DNA of 64,000 bases, from contig NZ_RWJF01000001.1 in NCBI RefSeq assembly GCF_003970925.1, positions 304,501 to 368,500 of the forward strand, written 5' to 3'. The stretch comes from Sphingomonas ginkgonis (GTDB lineage Bacteria; Pseudomonadota; Alphaproteobacteria; Sphingomonadales; Sphingomonadaceae). A program made the translations under genes and the position numbers. Under the pieces are notes generated by a model. That model ran no database searches. It was not told the DNA's origin and saw nothing but the letters and a program-made list of their open reading frames with translations. This document shows, one piece after another, positions 25,691 to 33,397 of the stretch; positions within the stretch are counted from its first letter, which is position 1; each line of letters starts with the position of its first letter.

Positions 25691-25708
25691 TGGTAAACGC
25701 CTTCTTAA
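25691..25708 (-). promoter_or_regulatory. Candidate CtrA binding site
   Basis: On the minus strand TTAA-N7-TTTACCA (25708 to 25691) differs from the CtrA consensus TTAA-N7-TTAACCA by one base. It lies 21-38 bases upstream of the receiver gene ATG, a usual place for CtrA control. Confidence 0.45.
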
Positions 25709-25721
25709 GGAGCTCCGCGGA

Positions 25722-26288
25722 TCAAGCGTCCAGCTCGACGTCCCAATATAGATAATCGCGCCAGCTCTGGTGCAGATAGTTGGGCGGGAAGGCGCGGCCA
25801 TGTTCCTGCAGTTCCCAGTGGGTCGGCCGGTCAGGCCAGCGCACAATGTGCATCTGCGCCTGCGCGGGAGTGCGGCCTCCCTTCTTGAGATTGCACGGGG
25901 CGCAGGCGGTCGCGACATTCTCCCAGCTGGTCCGGCCACCCTGGGCACGTGGGATGACATGGTCGAAGGTCAGCTCCTTGTGCGAGCCGCAGTAGACGCA
26001 GCGGAAGCGGTCGCGAAGGAACAGGTTGAAGCGGGTGAACGCCGGATATTCGCTCGGCCGGACAAACTGGCGGAGCGCGATGACGCTTGGGAGTTTGAGC
26101 GAACAGGTCGGCGAGTGGACCTCGCGGTCGTACAGCGCGACCACGTCGACCCGCTCGAGGAACATCGCCTTGACCGCCGTTTGCCATGGCCAGAGGCTCA
26201 GCGGATAATAGGAGAGCGGGGTATAGTCGGCGTTGAGCACCAATGCCGGGCAGCTGTCGGGATGGCGGATGATGTCGGGATGGTACAC
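25722..26288 (-). CDS. HNH endonuclease family protein
   Basis: 188-aa protein. The C-terminal half is an HNH domain with a zinc knuckle: CVYCGS, then LTFDHVIPRAQGGRTSWENVATACAPCNLKKGGRTP. The N-terminal half (YHPDIIRHPDSCPALVLNADYTPLSYYPLSLWPW) is the conserved opening of a widespread proteobacterial family found in most alphaproteobacteria, so a housekeeping role is more likely than defence. I start at the GTG at 26288 because homologs begin at xYHPD and AGAGG precedes it; an ATG at 26363 would add 25 residues. Confidence 0.85.
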   Translation of the reverse strand: MYHPDIIRHPDSCPALVLNADYTPLSYYPLSLWPWQTAVKAMFLERVDVVALYDREVHSPTCSLKLPSVIALRQFVRPSEYPAFTRFNLFLRDRFRCVYCGSHKELTFDHVIPRAQGGRTSWENVATACAPCNLKKGGRTPAQAQMHIVRWPDRPTHWELQEHGRAFPPNYLHQSWRDYLYWDVELDA

Positions 26289-26300
26289 GCGACCTCTTTC

Positions 26301-26318
26301 GTTCGGATCGAACCGAAC
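26301..26318. promoter_or_regulatory. Inverted repeat GTTCGG-N6-CCGAAC upstream of the HNH gene
   Basis: Perfect six-base arms, 13 bases upstream of the GTG start, in the 169-base divergent gap to gluQ. Candidate operator. If the longer HNH start is used it would lie within codons instead. Confidence 0.3.
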
Positions 26319-26457
26319 AAAAGCGCTCCCCGGCCCCGTCGCACGCAAGGAGGAGAGGACCATTGTCGGCCCACTTCCCTTGTGACGCACCGGATGCCAC
26401 GCCGGTGTGACAGGATGAGAATCGATTGATTACGATGATGGGTCAAGTGATTTCGCG

Positions 26458-27294
26458 GTGACGACCACAAGATTTGCCCCTTCCCCGACTGGGCACCTCC
26501 ACATCGGCCACGCCTACAGCGCGATCGTCGGCCGGAGCTACGGCGATCGTTGGCGGCTGCGCATCGAAGATCTCGATACCGGTCGATCGCGGCCCGAGTT
26601 CGTCGGGGAAATCCACGCCGACTTGCAATGGCTCGGACTGGAGTGGGACGGGGCAGTGCTGGTTCAGTCCGAGCGGAGCGCCGCGTACGCCTCGGTGCTC
26701 GACAATCTTCGCGCCGATGGGCTGGCCTATCCCTGTTACTGTACCCGGGCCGATATCGCCGCAGCGCTCCAAGCGCCGCACGGGGATGCTCGGGCCCGCT
26801 ATCCCGGGACGTGCCGAACTCTGCCCGACGATCCGGAACGCCGCGCCACGCGGCCGCATAGCTGGCGGCTTGATGCGGAGAAGGCGCTGGAGCGGAACGG
26901 GCTGCCGAGCTGGCTCGAGTTGGACGGCAATCGCTTTGCGACCGGGTGCGCCGACTTCGACGACGTGATTCTCGCCCGCAAGGACGCGCCCGCCGCCTAT
27001 CATCTCGCCTGCGTGATCGACGATGCGACAAGCGGCGTCGACCTGGTCGTCCGCGGCGAAGATCTCAGGTCCTCGACACCGGTCCAGCGCCTGCTGCAGC
27101 TGTCGCTTGGACTGCCCGAGCCGCGCTACCTCCACCATCCGCTGGTGCTTCATGCCGACGGGCGACGGCTCGCGAAGCGCGACAAGGCGCCCACGCTGGC
27201 GGCGATGCGCGCTGATGGGATCGACGGTCACGCTCTTGCCGCTCAGCTGCGCAAGGGCCGGTTGCCCGCTGGATTCAGGCTAGGAAACGCCTAA
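26458..27294 (+). CDS. gluQ: Glutamyl-Q tRNA(Asp) synthetase
   Basis: Shortened glutamyl-tRNA synthetase paralog (278 aa) that attaches glutamate to the queuosine base of tRNA-Asp. It has the class I motifs FAPSPTGHLHIGHA and RRLAKRDKAP (the KMSKS position) but no anticodon-binding domain, which marks the family. A zinc site is offered by CYCTR with later Tyr and Cys (YPGTCRT). Start is GTG at 26458, directly before the conserved TTTRFAPSP opening; no ATG is available in frame nearby. Confidence 0.94.
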   Translation: MTTTRFAPSPTGHLHIGHAYSAIVGRSYGDRWRLRIEDLDTGRSRPEFVGEIHADLQWLGLEWDGAVLVQSERSAAYASVLDNLRADGLAYPCYCTRADIAAALQAPHGDARARYPGTCRTLPDDPERRATRPHSWRLDAEKALERNGLPSWLELDGNRFATGCADFDDVILARKDAPAAYHLACVIDDATSGVDLVVRGEDLRSSTPVQRLLQLSLGLPEPRYLHHPLVLHADGRRLAKRDKAPTLAAMRADGIDGHALAAQLRKGRLPAGFRLGNA

Positions 27295-27303
27295 ATAGGA
27301 AAC

Positions 27304-27507
27304 ATGTCGATCCTCCTCATCATCCTGCTCGTCGCGGCCATCGGCGCGACCGCCTACGTCCTGGTCCGCGGGGTGCTGGCGATGGCCTCGGGCAAGGACC
27401 TGACCGGGGAACAGCAGCAGCAATGGATGCGCAAGCGCGTTCTGTTTCAAGGCATTGCGATCGTCCTGATAATCCTCATCCTGACCCTCGTCAGCTCTCG
27501 GGGCTGA
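27304..27507 (+). CDS. Twin-transmembrane protein, HIG1 domain-like
   Basis: 67-aa inner-membrane protein with two helices (residues 2-25 and 46-63) joined by a charged loop containing GKDLTGEQQQQWMRKRVLFQG. The loop and second helix (MRxRVxFQGxAI) match the HIG1 (hypoxia-induced gene) family, small proteins associated with cytochrome oxidase. Nine bases after gluQ, probably cotranscribed. Confidence 0.82.
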   Translation: MSILLIILLVAAIGATAYVLVRGVLAMASGKDLTGEQQQQWMRKRVLFQGIAIVLIILILTLVSSRG

Positions 27508-27511
27508 GCCG

Positions 27512-28066
27512 CTGGTCAAGCTCAACCGGATCTACACGCGGACGGGTGATGCCGGCTCGGCCGGGCTGGTCGACGGCTCGCGTGTCAGCAAGGCGTGCCT
27601 GCGCATGGCTGCGATCGGCGAGGTTGACGAGGCGAACTGTGCAATAGGGGTCGCGCGGGCCCTTGCCCAAGGCGACACAGAGCGGGCGCTCGGCCGAATC
27701 CAGAACGAGCTGTTCGATCTCGGCGCCGACCTGGCGACGCCGGGAGAGATGGAGGGTGCGCTGCGCATGGTCGCGCCGCAGGTCGAGCGGCTTGAGCGCG
27801 AGATTGACGCGATGAACGAGACGCTTGCGCCGCTCAGCAGCTTCATCCTGCCTGGCGGCTCGCCTGTCGTTGCCGCGCTCCATCTCGCCCGAGCCGTCGC
27901 GCGTCGAGCGGAGCGGGCAGCTGTCGCGCTGCACGAGAGCGCGCCGCTGAACCCGCTTGCGCTGGCCTATCTCAATCGCCTGTCCGACTGGCTCTTCGTC
28001 GCCGCTCGCCACGTGGCGGCGCAAGGCGGCGGCGACGTGCTGTGGGAGCCTGGCGCGACTCGCTGA
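27512..28066 (+). CDS. PduO-type cob(I)alamin adenosyltransferase, CTG start
   Basis: Transfers the adenosyl group of ATP to cob(I)alamin to give coenzyme B12. ATP-site motif YTRTGDAGSAGLVDGSRV is at the N-terminus, then the helical bundle with EVDEANCAIGVARA, LFDLGADLATP, LPGGSPVVAALHLARAVARRAER and LNPLALAYLNRLSDWLFVAAR. The expected opening is MVKLNRIYTRTGD; here the aligned first codon is CTG at 27512, with no ATG, GTG or TTG between the in-frame stop at 27482 and the conserved block. ATG at 27605 would delete the ATP site. GGGGCTGAG just upstream could serve as RBS. 184 aa. Confidence 0.85.
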   Translation: MVKLNRIYTRTGDAGSAGLVDGSRVSKACLRMAAIGEVDEANCAIGVARALAQGDTERALGRIQNELFDLGADLATPGEMEGALRMVAPQVERLEREIDAMNETLAPLSSFILPGGSPVVAALHLARAVARRAERAAVALHESAPLNPLALAYLNRLSDWLFVAARHVAAQGGGDVLWEPGATR

Positions 28067-28126
28067 GCGCGGGAGCCTTTCCGCCGCATCGTCGTTCAGG
28101 TTTCGTAACGAGACGGGAGGCTGCTT

Positions 28127-28744
28127 GTGGCCCTGACGGCGATCGCCCTTAATTGCACGCTGAAGAAGAGCGGCGGTGAGAAGAGTTCGACGGATCGAAT
28201 GATCGAGCTGATCGCCGGTGAGCTGAAGAAGCACGACGTCACGCTGAGCGAGACGATCCGCCTCGCCGACCATGACGTTTTCCCCGGCGTCCAGAGCGAC
28301 GAAGGCCCCGGCGACGCTTGGCCCGAGCTTCGCCGCCGGATCCTTGATGCCGACGTTCTGATCCTCGGCACCCCGGTCTGGATGGGGCAGATGTCGAGCA
28401 TCGCCAAGCGGGTACTCGAGCGGATGGACGCCTTTCTTAGTGAGACCGACGAGCAGGGCCGAACCCCCGCCTACGGCAAGGTCGCCGTCTGCGCCGTCGT
28501 CGGCAACGAGGACGGCGCCCACCACATCAGCGCGACCGTGTTCCAGGCCTTGAATGACGTGGGCTGGACCGTTCCGGCGGCGGCCGCCTGCTACTGGGTC
28601 GGCGAGGCGATGGGCTCGACCGACTTCATCGACCTGCCGCAGGTTCCGGAAAAGGTGCAGCAGACCGCGACCATGCTGGCGTCGAACACCGCGCACCTCG
28701 CCCAATTGCTGGCGACGGCCTATCCGGGCGTGAAGCAGGGCTGA
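28127..28744 (+). CDS. NADPH-dependent FMN reductase / flavodoxin-like protein
   Basis: 205-aa flavoprotein with flavodoxin fold: LTAIALNCTLKKSGGEKSSTDRMI phosphate loop, DVLILGTPVWMGQMSSIAKRVLERMD and VCAVVGNEDGAHHISATVFQAL, as in NAD(P)H-dependent oxidoreductases. GTG start with GGGAGG six bases upstream. Stop overlaps the egtB start (TGATG), so it is the first gene of an ergothioneine operon. Whether it contributes to that pathway is unknown. Confidence 0.85.
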   Translation: MALTAIALNCTLKKSGGEKSSTDRMIELIAGELKKHDVTLSETIRLADHDVFPGVQSDEGPGDAWPELRRRILDADVLILGTPVWMGQMSSIAKRVLERMDAFLSETDEQGRTPAYGKVAVCAVVGNEDGAHHISATVFQALNDVGWTVPAAAACYWVGEAMGSTDFIDLPQVPEKVQQTATMLASNTAHLAQLLATAYPGVKQG

Positions 28745-29970
28745 TGGCGCTCGCCGACCCGCCGCCGGAGCTCGGCCGCCGGCTGTTGGCCACGCGGCGG
28801 CTGACGCTCGACCTCGCGGCACCGCTCAGCGACGCCGATGCGACGATCCAGCCGATGCCCGACGCCTCTCCGGCCAAGTGGCACCTCGCGCATACGACAT
28901 GGTTCTTCGAGACCTTCATTCTGCGGGACCATGCGCCGGGCTATCGGCCGTTTGACGAGCGCTTTCCCTTCCTCTTCAACAGCTATTACGAGGGCGAAGG
29001 TGAGCGGCACGCCCGCCCGCGCCGGGGCATGTTGAGCCGTCCCAGCCTCGACGAAGTCCGCACCTATCGGATCCATGTCGATGAGGTGCTCGAGCGGGTT
29101 CTGCCAGCGCTTTCGCCCGAGCTGCTCGACCTCGTCGAGCTCGGCATCCACCACGAGCAGCAGCATCAGGAGCTGTTCCTCACAGACATTCTCGCCACCT
29201 TCGCCGCCAACCCGCTCGAGCCGGCATACGGCAGGTTTGAACCCGCTGCCCACGCCAGCACGGACGCGCTCCAATGGACGGAGGGGCGCCACGGCCTGGT
29301 CGAGATCGGTGCCCCTGCGGCCGGCTTCGCCTTCGATTCGGAGCGCCCGCGTCACCAGGCGCTGCTCCATCCCAATGCGATCGCCGACCGGCCCGTCAAC
29401 AACCGGGAGTGGCAGGAGTTCGTCGCCGACGGCGGCTATTCCACCGCGACCCTGTGGCTGAGCGAGGGCTGGGACTGGGTCCGCAGCGAACGAATCGTCG
29501 CCCCGCTTTATTGGGACGCAGAAGGGACCGCCTTCACCCTCGCCGGGCGCCGCCCGCTCGACCCCGCCGCGCCCGTCGCCCACATCAGCTACTACGAGGC
29601 CGAGGCCTTCGCCCGCTGGGCCGGCGCCCGCCTCCCGACCGAGACCGAGTGGGAGAGCTTCGCCGCCACCGCCGACCCCGCCGCCGGCAACCAGCTCGAC
29701 CGGGCCGGACCGGTCACGCCCTCGTCGGGGCCGGGCCCGTTCGGCGATGTCTGGCAATGGACCGGCTCGGCCTTCCTCCCTTACCCCGGCTTCGCGCCCG
29801 CCGAGGGCACGGTCGGCGAGTACAACGGCAAGTTCATGTGCGGCCAGTTCGTGCTGAAGGGCGCCAGCTGCGCCACCCCGCGCGGGCACAGCCGCGCCTC
29901 CTACCGCAATTTCTTCCCACCCAGCGCGCGCTGGCAGTTCACCGGAGTCCGCCTTGCTCGCGATTCTTGA
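28744..29970 (+). CDS. egtB: Ergothioneine biosynthesis sulfoxide synthase EgtB
   Basis: Non-heme iron enzyme that joins trimethylhistidine (hercynine) to a thiol as a sulfoxide. The N-terminal DinB-like domain has the iron ligands His50 (WHLAHTTWF) and HX3HXE (His137, His141, with Glu143). The C-terminal half is the formylglycine-generating-enzyme fold with INNREWQEF-type segment, ARLPTETEWE and GDVWQWTGSAFLPYPGF. Length 408 aa is normal. The end overlaps egtD by 17 bases. No egtC or egtA is seen, so cysteine may be the direct thiol donor, or the donor genes lie elsewhere. Confidence 0.93.
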   Translation: MALADPPPELGRRLLATRRLTLDLAAPLSDADATIQPMPDASPAKWHLAHTTWFFETFILRDHAPGYRPFDERFPFLFNSYYEGEGERHARPRRGMLSRPSLDEVRTYRIHVDEVLERVLPALSPELLDLVELGIHHEQQHQELFLTDILATFAANPLEPAYGRFEPAAHASTDALQWTEGRHGLVEIGAPAAGFAFDSERPRHQALLHPNAIADRPVNNREWQEFVADGGYSTATLWLSEGWDWVRSERIVAPLYWDAEGTAFTLAGRRPLDPAAPVAHISYYEAEAFARWAGARLPTETEWESFAATADPAAGNQLDRAGPVTPSSGPGPFGDVWQWTGSAFLPYPGFAPAEGTVGEYNGKFMCGQFVLKGASCATPRGHSRASYRNFFPPSARWQFTGVRLARDS

Positions 29971-30904
29971 CCAGGCCTTCGCCGCCGATGTCCTCGCCGG
30001 CCTCAAGGCGCCGATTCCGGCCATTCCCGCCCGCTGGTTCTACGACAAGCGCGGGTCGGAGCTGTTCGACGACATCACCCGCCTTCCCTCCTACTATCCC
30101 AGCCGGACCGAAACGGCGGTGCTCGAGGCGATCATGCCCGAGGTCGCCGCCCTTGCCGGGCCCGGGCGAGCGGTAGTCGAGTGGGGCGCCGGCTCCCTGA
30201 CCAAGACTCCGATCCTCCTCGAGGCGATCGATCCCGCCGTCTATGTCCCGATCGACATCAGCGGCACCTACCTCCGCCAGAGCGCACGCGACCTGCGTGA
30301 CAAGCTGCCGTGGCTCGACATCATTCCGGTGGAGGCTGATTTCGCCCGCCATGTCGAACTGCCGGGCGCCATCGCCGCGCTTCCCAAGCTCGGTTTTTTC
30401 CCCGGGTCGACCATCGGCAATTTCGTGCCGGGAAGCGCGACCGACCTCTTGCGCTCGTTCCGCGCCGAACTCGGCACCGGCGCGCTGCTGCTGATCGGGA
30501 TGGACCGGGTCAAGCCGGTCGAGCGGCTGGTCGCAGCCTACGACGATCCGGAAGGGGTCACGGCCGCCTTCAACCTCAACCTGCTGGAGCGGATCAACCG
30601 CGAGCTCGACGGCACGGTCCGTCTCGCCGACTGGCGCCACGAAGCGCGCTGGAACGACATATTGTCGCGGATCGAGATGCACCTGGTCTCCGTGCGCGAC
30701 ACCAGCTTCGAGGTGCTGGGCGACCGGTTCGCCTTCCGGGCCGGTCAGAGCATCCATACCGAGAACAGCCACAAATATGGTCCTCGCGGTGCCCGCGTGC
30801 AGCTGCTGACCGGCGGCTGGACCCCGCTCAAGGAGTGGACCGACCCCGCCGGCGACTTCGCGGTCATGCTCGCCCGCGCCGAAGCGGAGCGATCAGCCCC
30901 CTAG
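29954..30904 (+). CDS. egtD: L-histidine N-alpha-methyltransferase EgtD
   Basis: Makes hercynine (trimethylhistidine) from histidine using three SAM. The 316-aa product shows PARWFYDKRGSELFDDITRLPSYYPSRTE at the N-terminus, the SAM-site VVEWGAGSLTKTPILLEA and YVPIDISGTYL, GSTIGNFVP, and late TENSHKYG. Start is TTG at 29954 with GGAG six bases upstream; it overlaps egtB. With egtB this gives the minimal ergothioneine pathway, an antioxidant thione. Confidence 0.94.
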   Translation: MLAILDQAFAADVLAGLKAPIPAIPARWFYDKRGSELFDDITRLPSYYPSRTETAVLEAIMPEVAALAGPGRAVVEWGAGSLTKTPILLEAIDPAVYVPIDISGTYLRQSARDLRDKLPWLDIIPVEADFARHVELPGAIAALPKLGFFPGSTIGNFVPGSATDLLRSFRAELGTGALLLIGMDRVKPVERLVAAYDDPEGVTAAFNLNLLERINRELDGTVRLADWRHEARWNDILSRIEMHLVSVRDTSFEVLGDRFAFRAGQSIHTENSHKYGPRGARVQLLTGGWTPLKEWTDPAGDFAVMLARAEAERSAP

Positions 30905-30944
30905 GACGATTGCCGGATTCCCGCGGTCCCGCTAAGTCGCGGCC

Positions 30945-31238
30945 ATGCTGCTCGCCCTTCTCGACATTCTCGATATGCTGCTGCGGATCGTCACCTGGAT
31001 CATCATCGGCCAGGTCATCCTCAGTTGGCTGCTCGCCTTCCGAGTGATCAACCCGTCGAGCGACGGGGTGCGGCGATTCATCTACGCGCTCGAGAAGATG
31101 ACCGAGCCGATCTACCGGCCGATCCGCCGGATCCTGCCCGACTTCGGCGGGATCGACTTCTCGCCGATGGTGGTCCTGATCCTCGTCGCCATCCTTCGTC
31201 GACTGCTGGCGGGCGTGGCGGCGGACGTGGCGGTCTAG
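30945..31238 (+). CDS. YggT family membrane protein
   Basis: 97-aa inner-membrane protein with one YggT repeat: helix LLALLDILDMLLRIVTWIIIG, then the conserved PIYRPIRRILPDFGGIDFSPMV and a second helix. YggT proteins are linked to osmotic tolerance and, in chloroplasts, cytochrome b6 maturation (CCB3). Four bases before folD, likely cotranscribed. Confidence 0.9.
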   Translation: MLLALLDILDMLLRIVTWIIIGQVILSWLLAFRVINPSSDGVRRFIYALEKMTEPIYRPIRRILPDFGGIDFSPMVVLILVAILRRLLAGVAADVAV

Positions 31239-31241
31239 TCG

Positions 31242-32114
31242 ATGTCGGCCGCGATCATCGACGGGAAGGCGGCCGCCCAGGCACTTCGCGACCGGATTGC
31301 GGACGAAGTCGGTCGTTTCCGTTCTGCCACCCGCCGCGCGCCGGGCCTCGCCGTCGTGCTGGTCGGCGAGGATCCGGCAAGCGCGGTCTACGTCCGCTCC
31401 AAGGGGAAGGCAACGATCGCCGCCGGGATGGAGAGCTTCGAGCACCGGCTGCCCGCCGATACGTCGGAGGAGCATCTTCTCGCGCTGGTCGAGAAGTTGA
31501 ACCACGATCCGACGGTCGATGGCATCCTCGTCCAGCTGCCGCTGCCGGCGCAGATTGACGAAAGCGCGATCATCCTCGCGATCGACCCGGACAAGGACGT
31601 TGACGGCTTCCACCCGGTCAACGCCGGCCGGCTCGCGACCGGGCTGCCCGGCTTCGTGCCCTGCACGCCGCTCGGCTGCCTGAAGCTGCTTCAGGCGGCG
31701 CTAGGCGATCTCAGGGGCAAGGAGGCTGTGGTGGTCGGCCGCTCCAACATCGTCGGCAAGCCGATGGCGCTGCTGCTGCTCGGCGCCGACTGCACCGTCA
31801 CGCTGGCTCACAGCCGAACCCGCGACCTCCCTGAGGTCGTGCGCCGCGCCGACATCGTGGTCGCCGCGGTCGGCCGGCCCGGGTTGGTCCGCGGCGAGTG
31901 GATCAAGCCGGGAGCGGCGGTGATCGACGTCGGCATCAATCGCACCGAGGGCGGGCTCACCGGCGACGTCGACTATCCGGCGGCAAGCGCGGTCGCCGGT
32001 GCGATCACCCCAGTCCCAGGCGGGGTCGGGCCGATGACCATCGCCTGCCTCATCCGCAACACGCTGGTGGCCGCCGCGCGTCGTGACGGCCACCTGCTTC
32101 CGGCTGACCTGTGA
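31242..32114 (+). CDS. folD: Bifunctional methylenetetrahydrofolate dehydrogenase/cyclohydrolase
   Basis: Interconverts 5,10-methylene- and 10-formyl-tetrahydrofolate. Family motifs in order: [17 protein letters not shown] with the catalytic Lys, [50 protein letters not shown] (NADP-binding) and [19 protein letters not shown]. 290 aa, full length. Overlaps the next gene by four bases. Confidence 0.96.
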   Translation: MSAAIIDGKAAAQALRDRIADEVGRFRSATRRAPGLAVVLVGEDPASAVYVRSKGKATIAAGMESFEHRLPADTSEEHLLALVEKLNHDPTVDGILVQLPLPAQIDESAIILAIDPDKDVDGFHPVNAGRLATGLPGFVPCTPLGCLKLLQAALGDLRGKEAVVVGRSNIVGKPMALLLLGADCTVTLAHSRTRDLPEVVRRADIVVAAVGRPGLVRGEWIKPGAAVIDVGINRTEGGLTGDVDYPAASAVAGAITPVPGGVGPMTIACLIRNTLVAAARRDGHLLPADL

Positions 32115-32761
32115 TCCTGGCGCCATTGCTCGCGGTGGGCCTCGGCGCCGCGGCACCCGACCCGGTCAGCGTCGAGCGCGCCTTCGCCGCAGACGCCCGC
32201 AAGCTCGGTCAATGGACCGCCTTCCGCTCTTATGCCGCGCCCAACGCAGTGATGTTCGTCCCGCAACAGGTCGAGGCGGATCGCTACCTCCGGGGCCGTG
32301 CCGACCCTCCGTCCCCGCTCAGCTGGCAGCCGGTAGTCAGCTTCCAGTCCTGCGACGGATCGCTCGCAATCGACCAGGGACCTTGGCAGGACTCGGGTAG
32401 CCGTTTGGGCCGCTTCACCACCGTCTGGCTGCGGGCCGAGACCAGTGCCGGCCGCCGCTGGATGTGGGTCTATGATGGCGGGGAGACGCTTACCCGGCCA
32501 CTGGCCAGGGCTGCCCGCGCGGTCGGCCGGCGTGCGTCTTGCACCGCCCTGCCGGCAAACGTGCCCGACGCGGACAGCCGCGAGCAGGGCTTCCTGCCCC
32601 CGCCGGATGCGCCGATGCCGACTGCGCAGGCCCATCATTCGGCGGATTACAGTCTTCGCTACGCCTACTGGAGCGACGCTTCCGGACGCCGGACCTTCCG
32701 CGCGTGGCTCTGGAAAGGACGAGCCTGGCAGCTGATCATCGACCAGAAGATCGCGGCTTGA
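32111..32761 (+). CDS. Exported protein of unknown function
   Basis: 216-aa protein starting at GTG that overlaps the folD stop (GTGA). A short signal-like N-terminus ([16 protein letters not shown]) is followed by a globular part with [34 protein letters not shown], which resembles the nuclear-transport-factor-2/SnoaL-type opening of some exported proteins, then Trp-rich strands ([24 protein letters not shown]). The fold guess is weak. Coupled to marC downstream (TGATG). Confidence 0.8.
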   Translation: MILAPLLAVGLGAAAPDPVSVERAFAADARKLGQWTAFRSYAAPNAVMFVPQQVEADRYLRGRADPPSPLSWQPVVSFQSCDGSLAIDQGPWQDSGSRLGRFTTVWLRAETSAGRRWMWVYDGGETLTRPLARAARAVGRRASCTALPANVPDADSREQGFLPPPDAPMPTAQAHHSADYSLRYAYWSDASGRRTFRAWLWKGRAWQLIIDQKIAA

Positions 32762-33393
32762 TGTTCGCGCTGTTCAGTTCTGCCTTCGTCACCTTCCTGG
32801 TGATCATCGATCCGCCCGGCTGCGCCCCAATCTTTGCCTCGCTGACCAACGGCGCCAGCATGGCGCAGCGGCGGCGCATGGCGATCCGCTCGAGCCTGAT
32901 CGCCCTCACCATCCTCGTCTTCTTCGCGCTGCTCGGGGAGGCGCTGCTGCGCCAGCTCGGGATCACTCTCGCCAGCTTCCGACTGGCCGGCGGCATCATG
33001 CTGTTCATCATCGCGCTGGAAATGGTGTTCGAGAAGCGTACCCAGCGGCGCGAGGAGCGCGCGCGGTCGATTGAGCAGACCCCCGAGATCGAGGACATCA
33101 GCGTCTTCCCTATGGCTATCCCGATGATCGCCGGTCCGGGATCGATCGCCACCGCCATGCTTCTCACAGGTCGTGCCGAAGGACTGACGCAGACGCTGGT
33201 CGTGCTTGCAGCCATGACGCTGGTGATCGGGCTGACGCTGCTGTCGCTGCTCGCTGCGGGACCGCTGATGCGGCTGATCGGCCCCAAGCTCGAGGCGATG
33301 ATCACCCGTATCCTTGGGGTGATCCTCGCTGCACTCGCCGCCCAGTTCGTTGTGGACGGGCTGAAGCAGAGCTTCCCGGCGCTGCTCCGCTAG
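32761..33393 (+). CDS. MarC family integral membrane protein
   Basis: 210-aa protein with six predicted membrane helices. FLVIIDPPGCAPIFASLT is the family opening (usual form VIDPxGxxPxF), and the central SVFPMAIPMIAGPGSIAT is its hallmark. MarC proteins are inner-membrane proteins with unsettled function, despite the old link to multiple antibiotic resistance. End of the long plus-strand run; four bases from the opposing gene's stop. Confidence 0.9.
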   Translation: MFALFSSAFVTFLVIIDPPGCAPIFASLTNGASMAQRRRMAIRSSLIALTILVFFALLGEALLRQLGITLASFRLAGGIMLFIIALEMVFEKRTQRREERARSIEQTPEIEDISVFPMAIPMIAGPGSIATAMLLTGRAEGLTQTLVVLAAMTLVIGLTLLSLLAAGPLMRLIGPKLEAMITRILGVILAALAAQFVVDGLKQSFPALLR

Positions 33394-33397
33394 CCGC

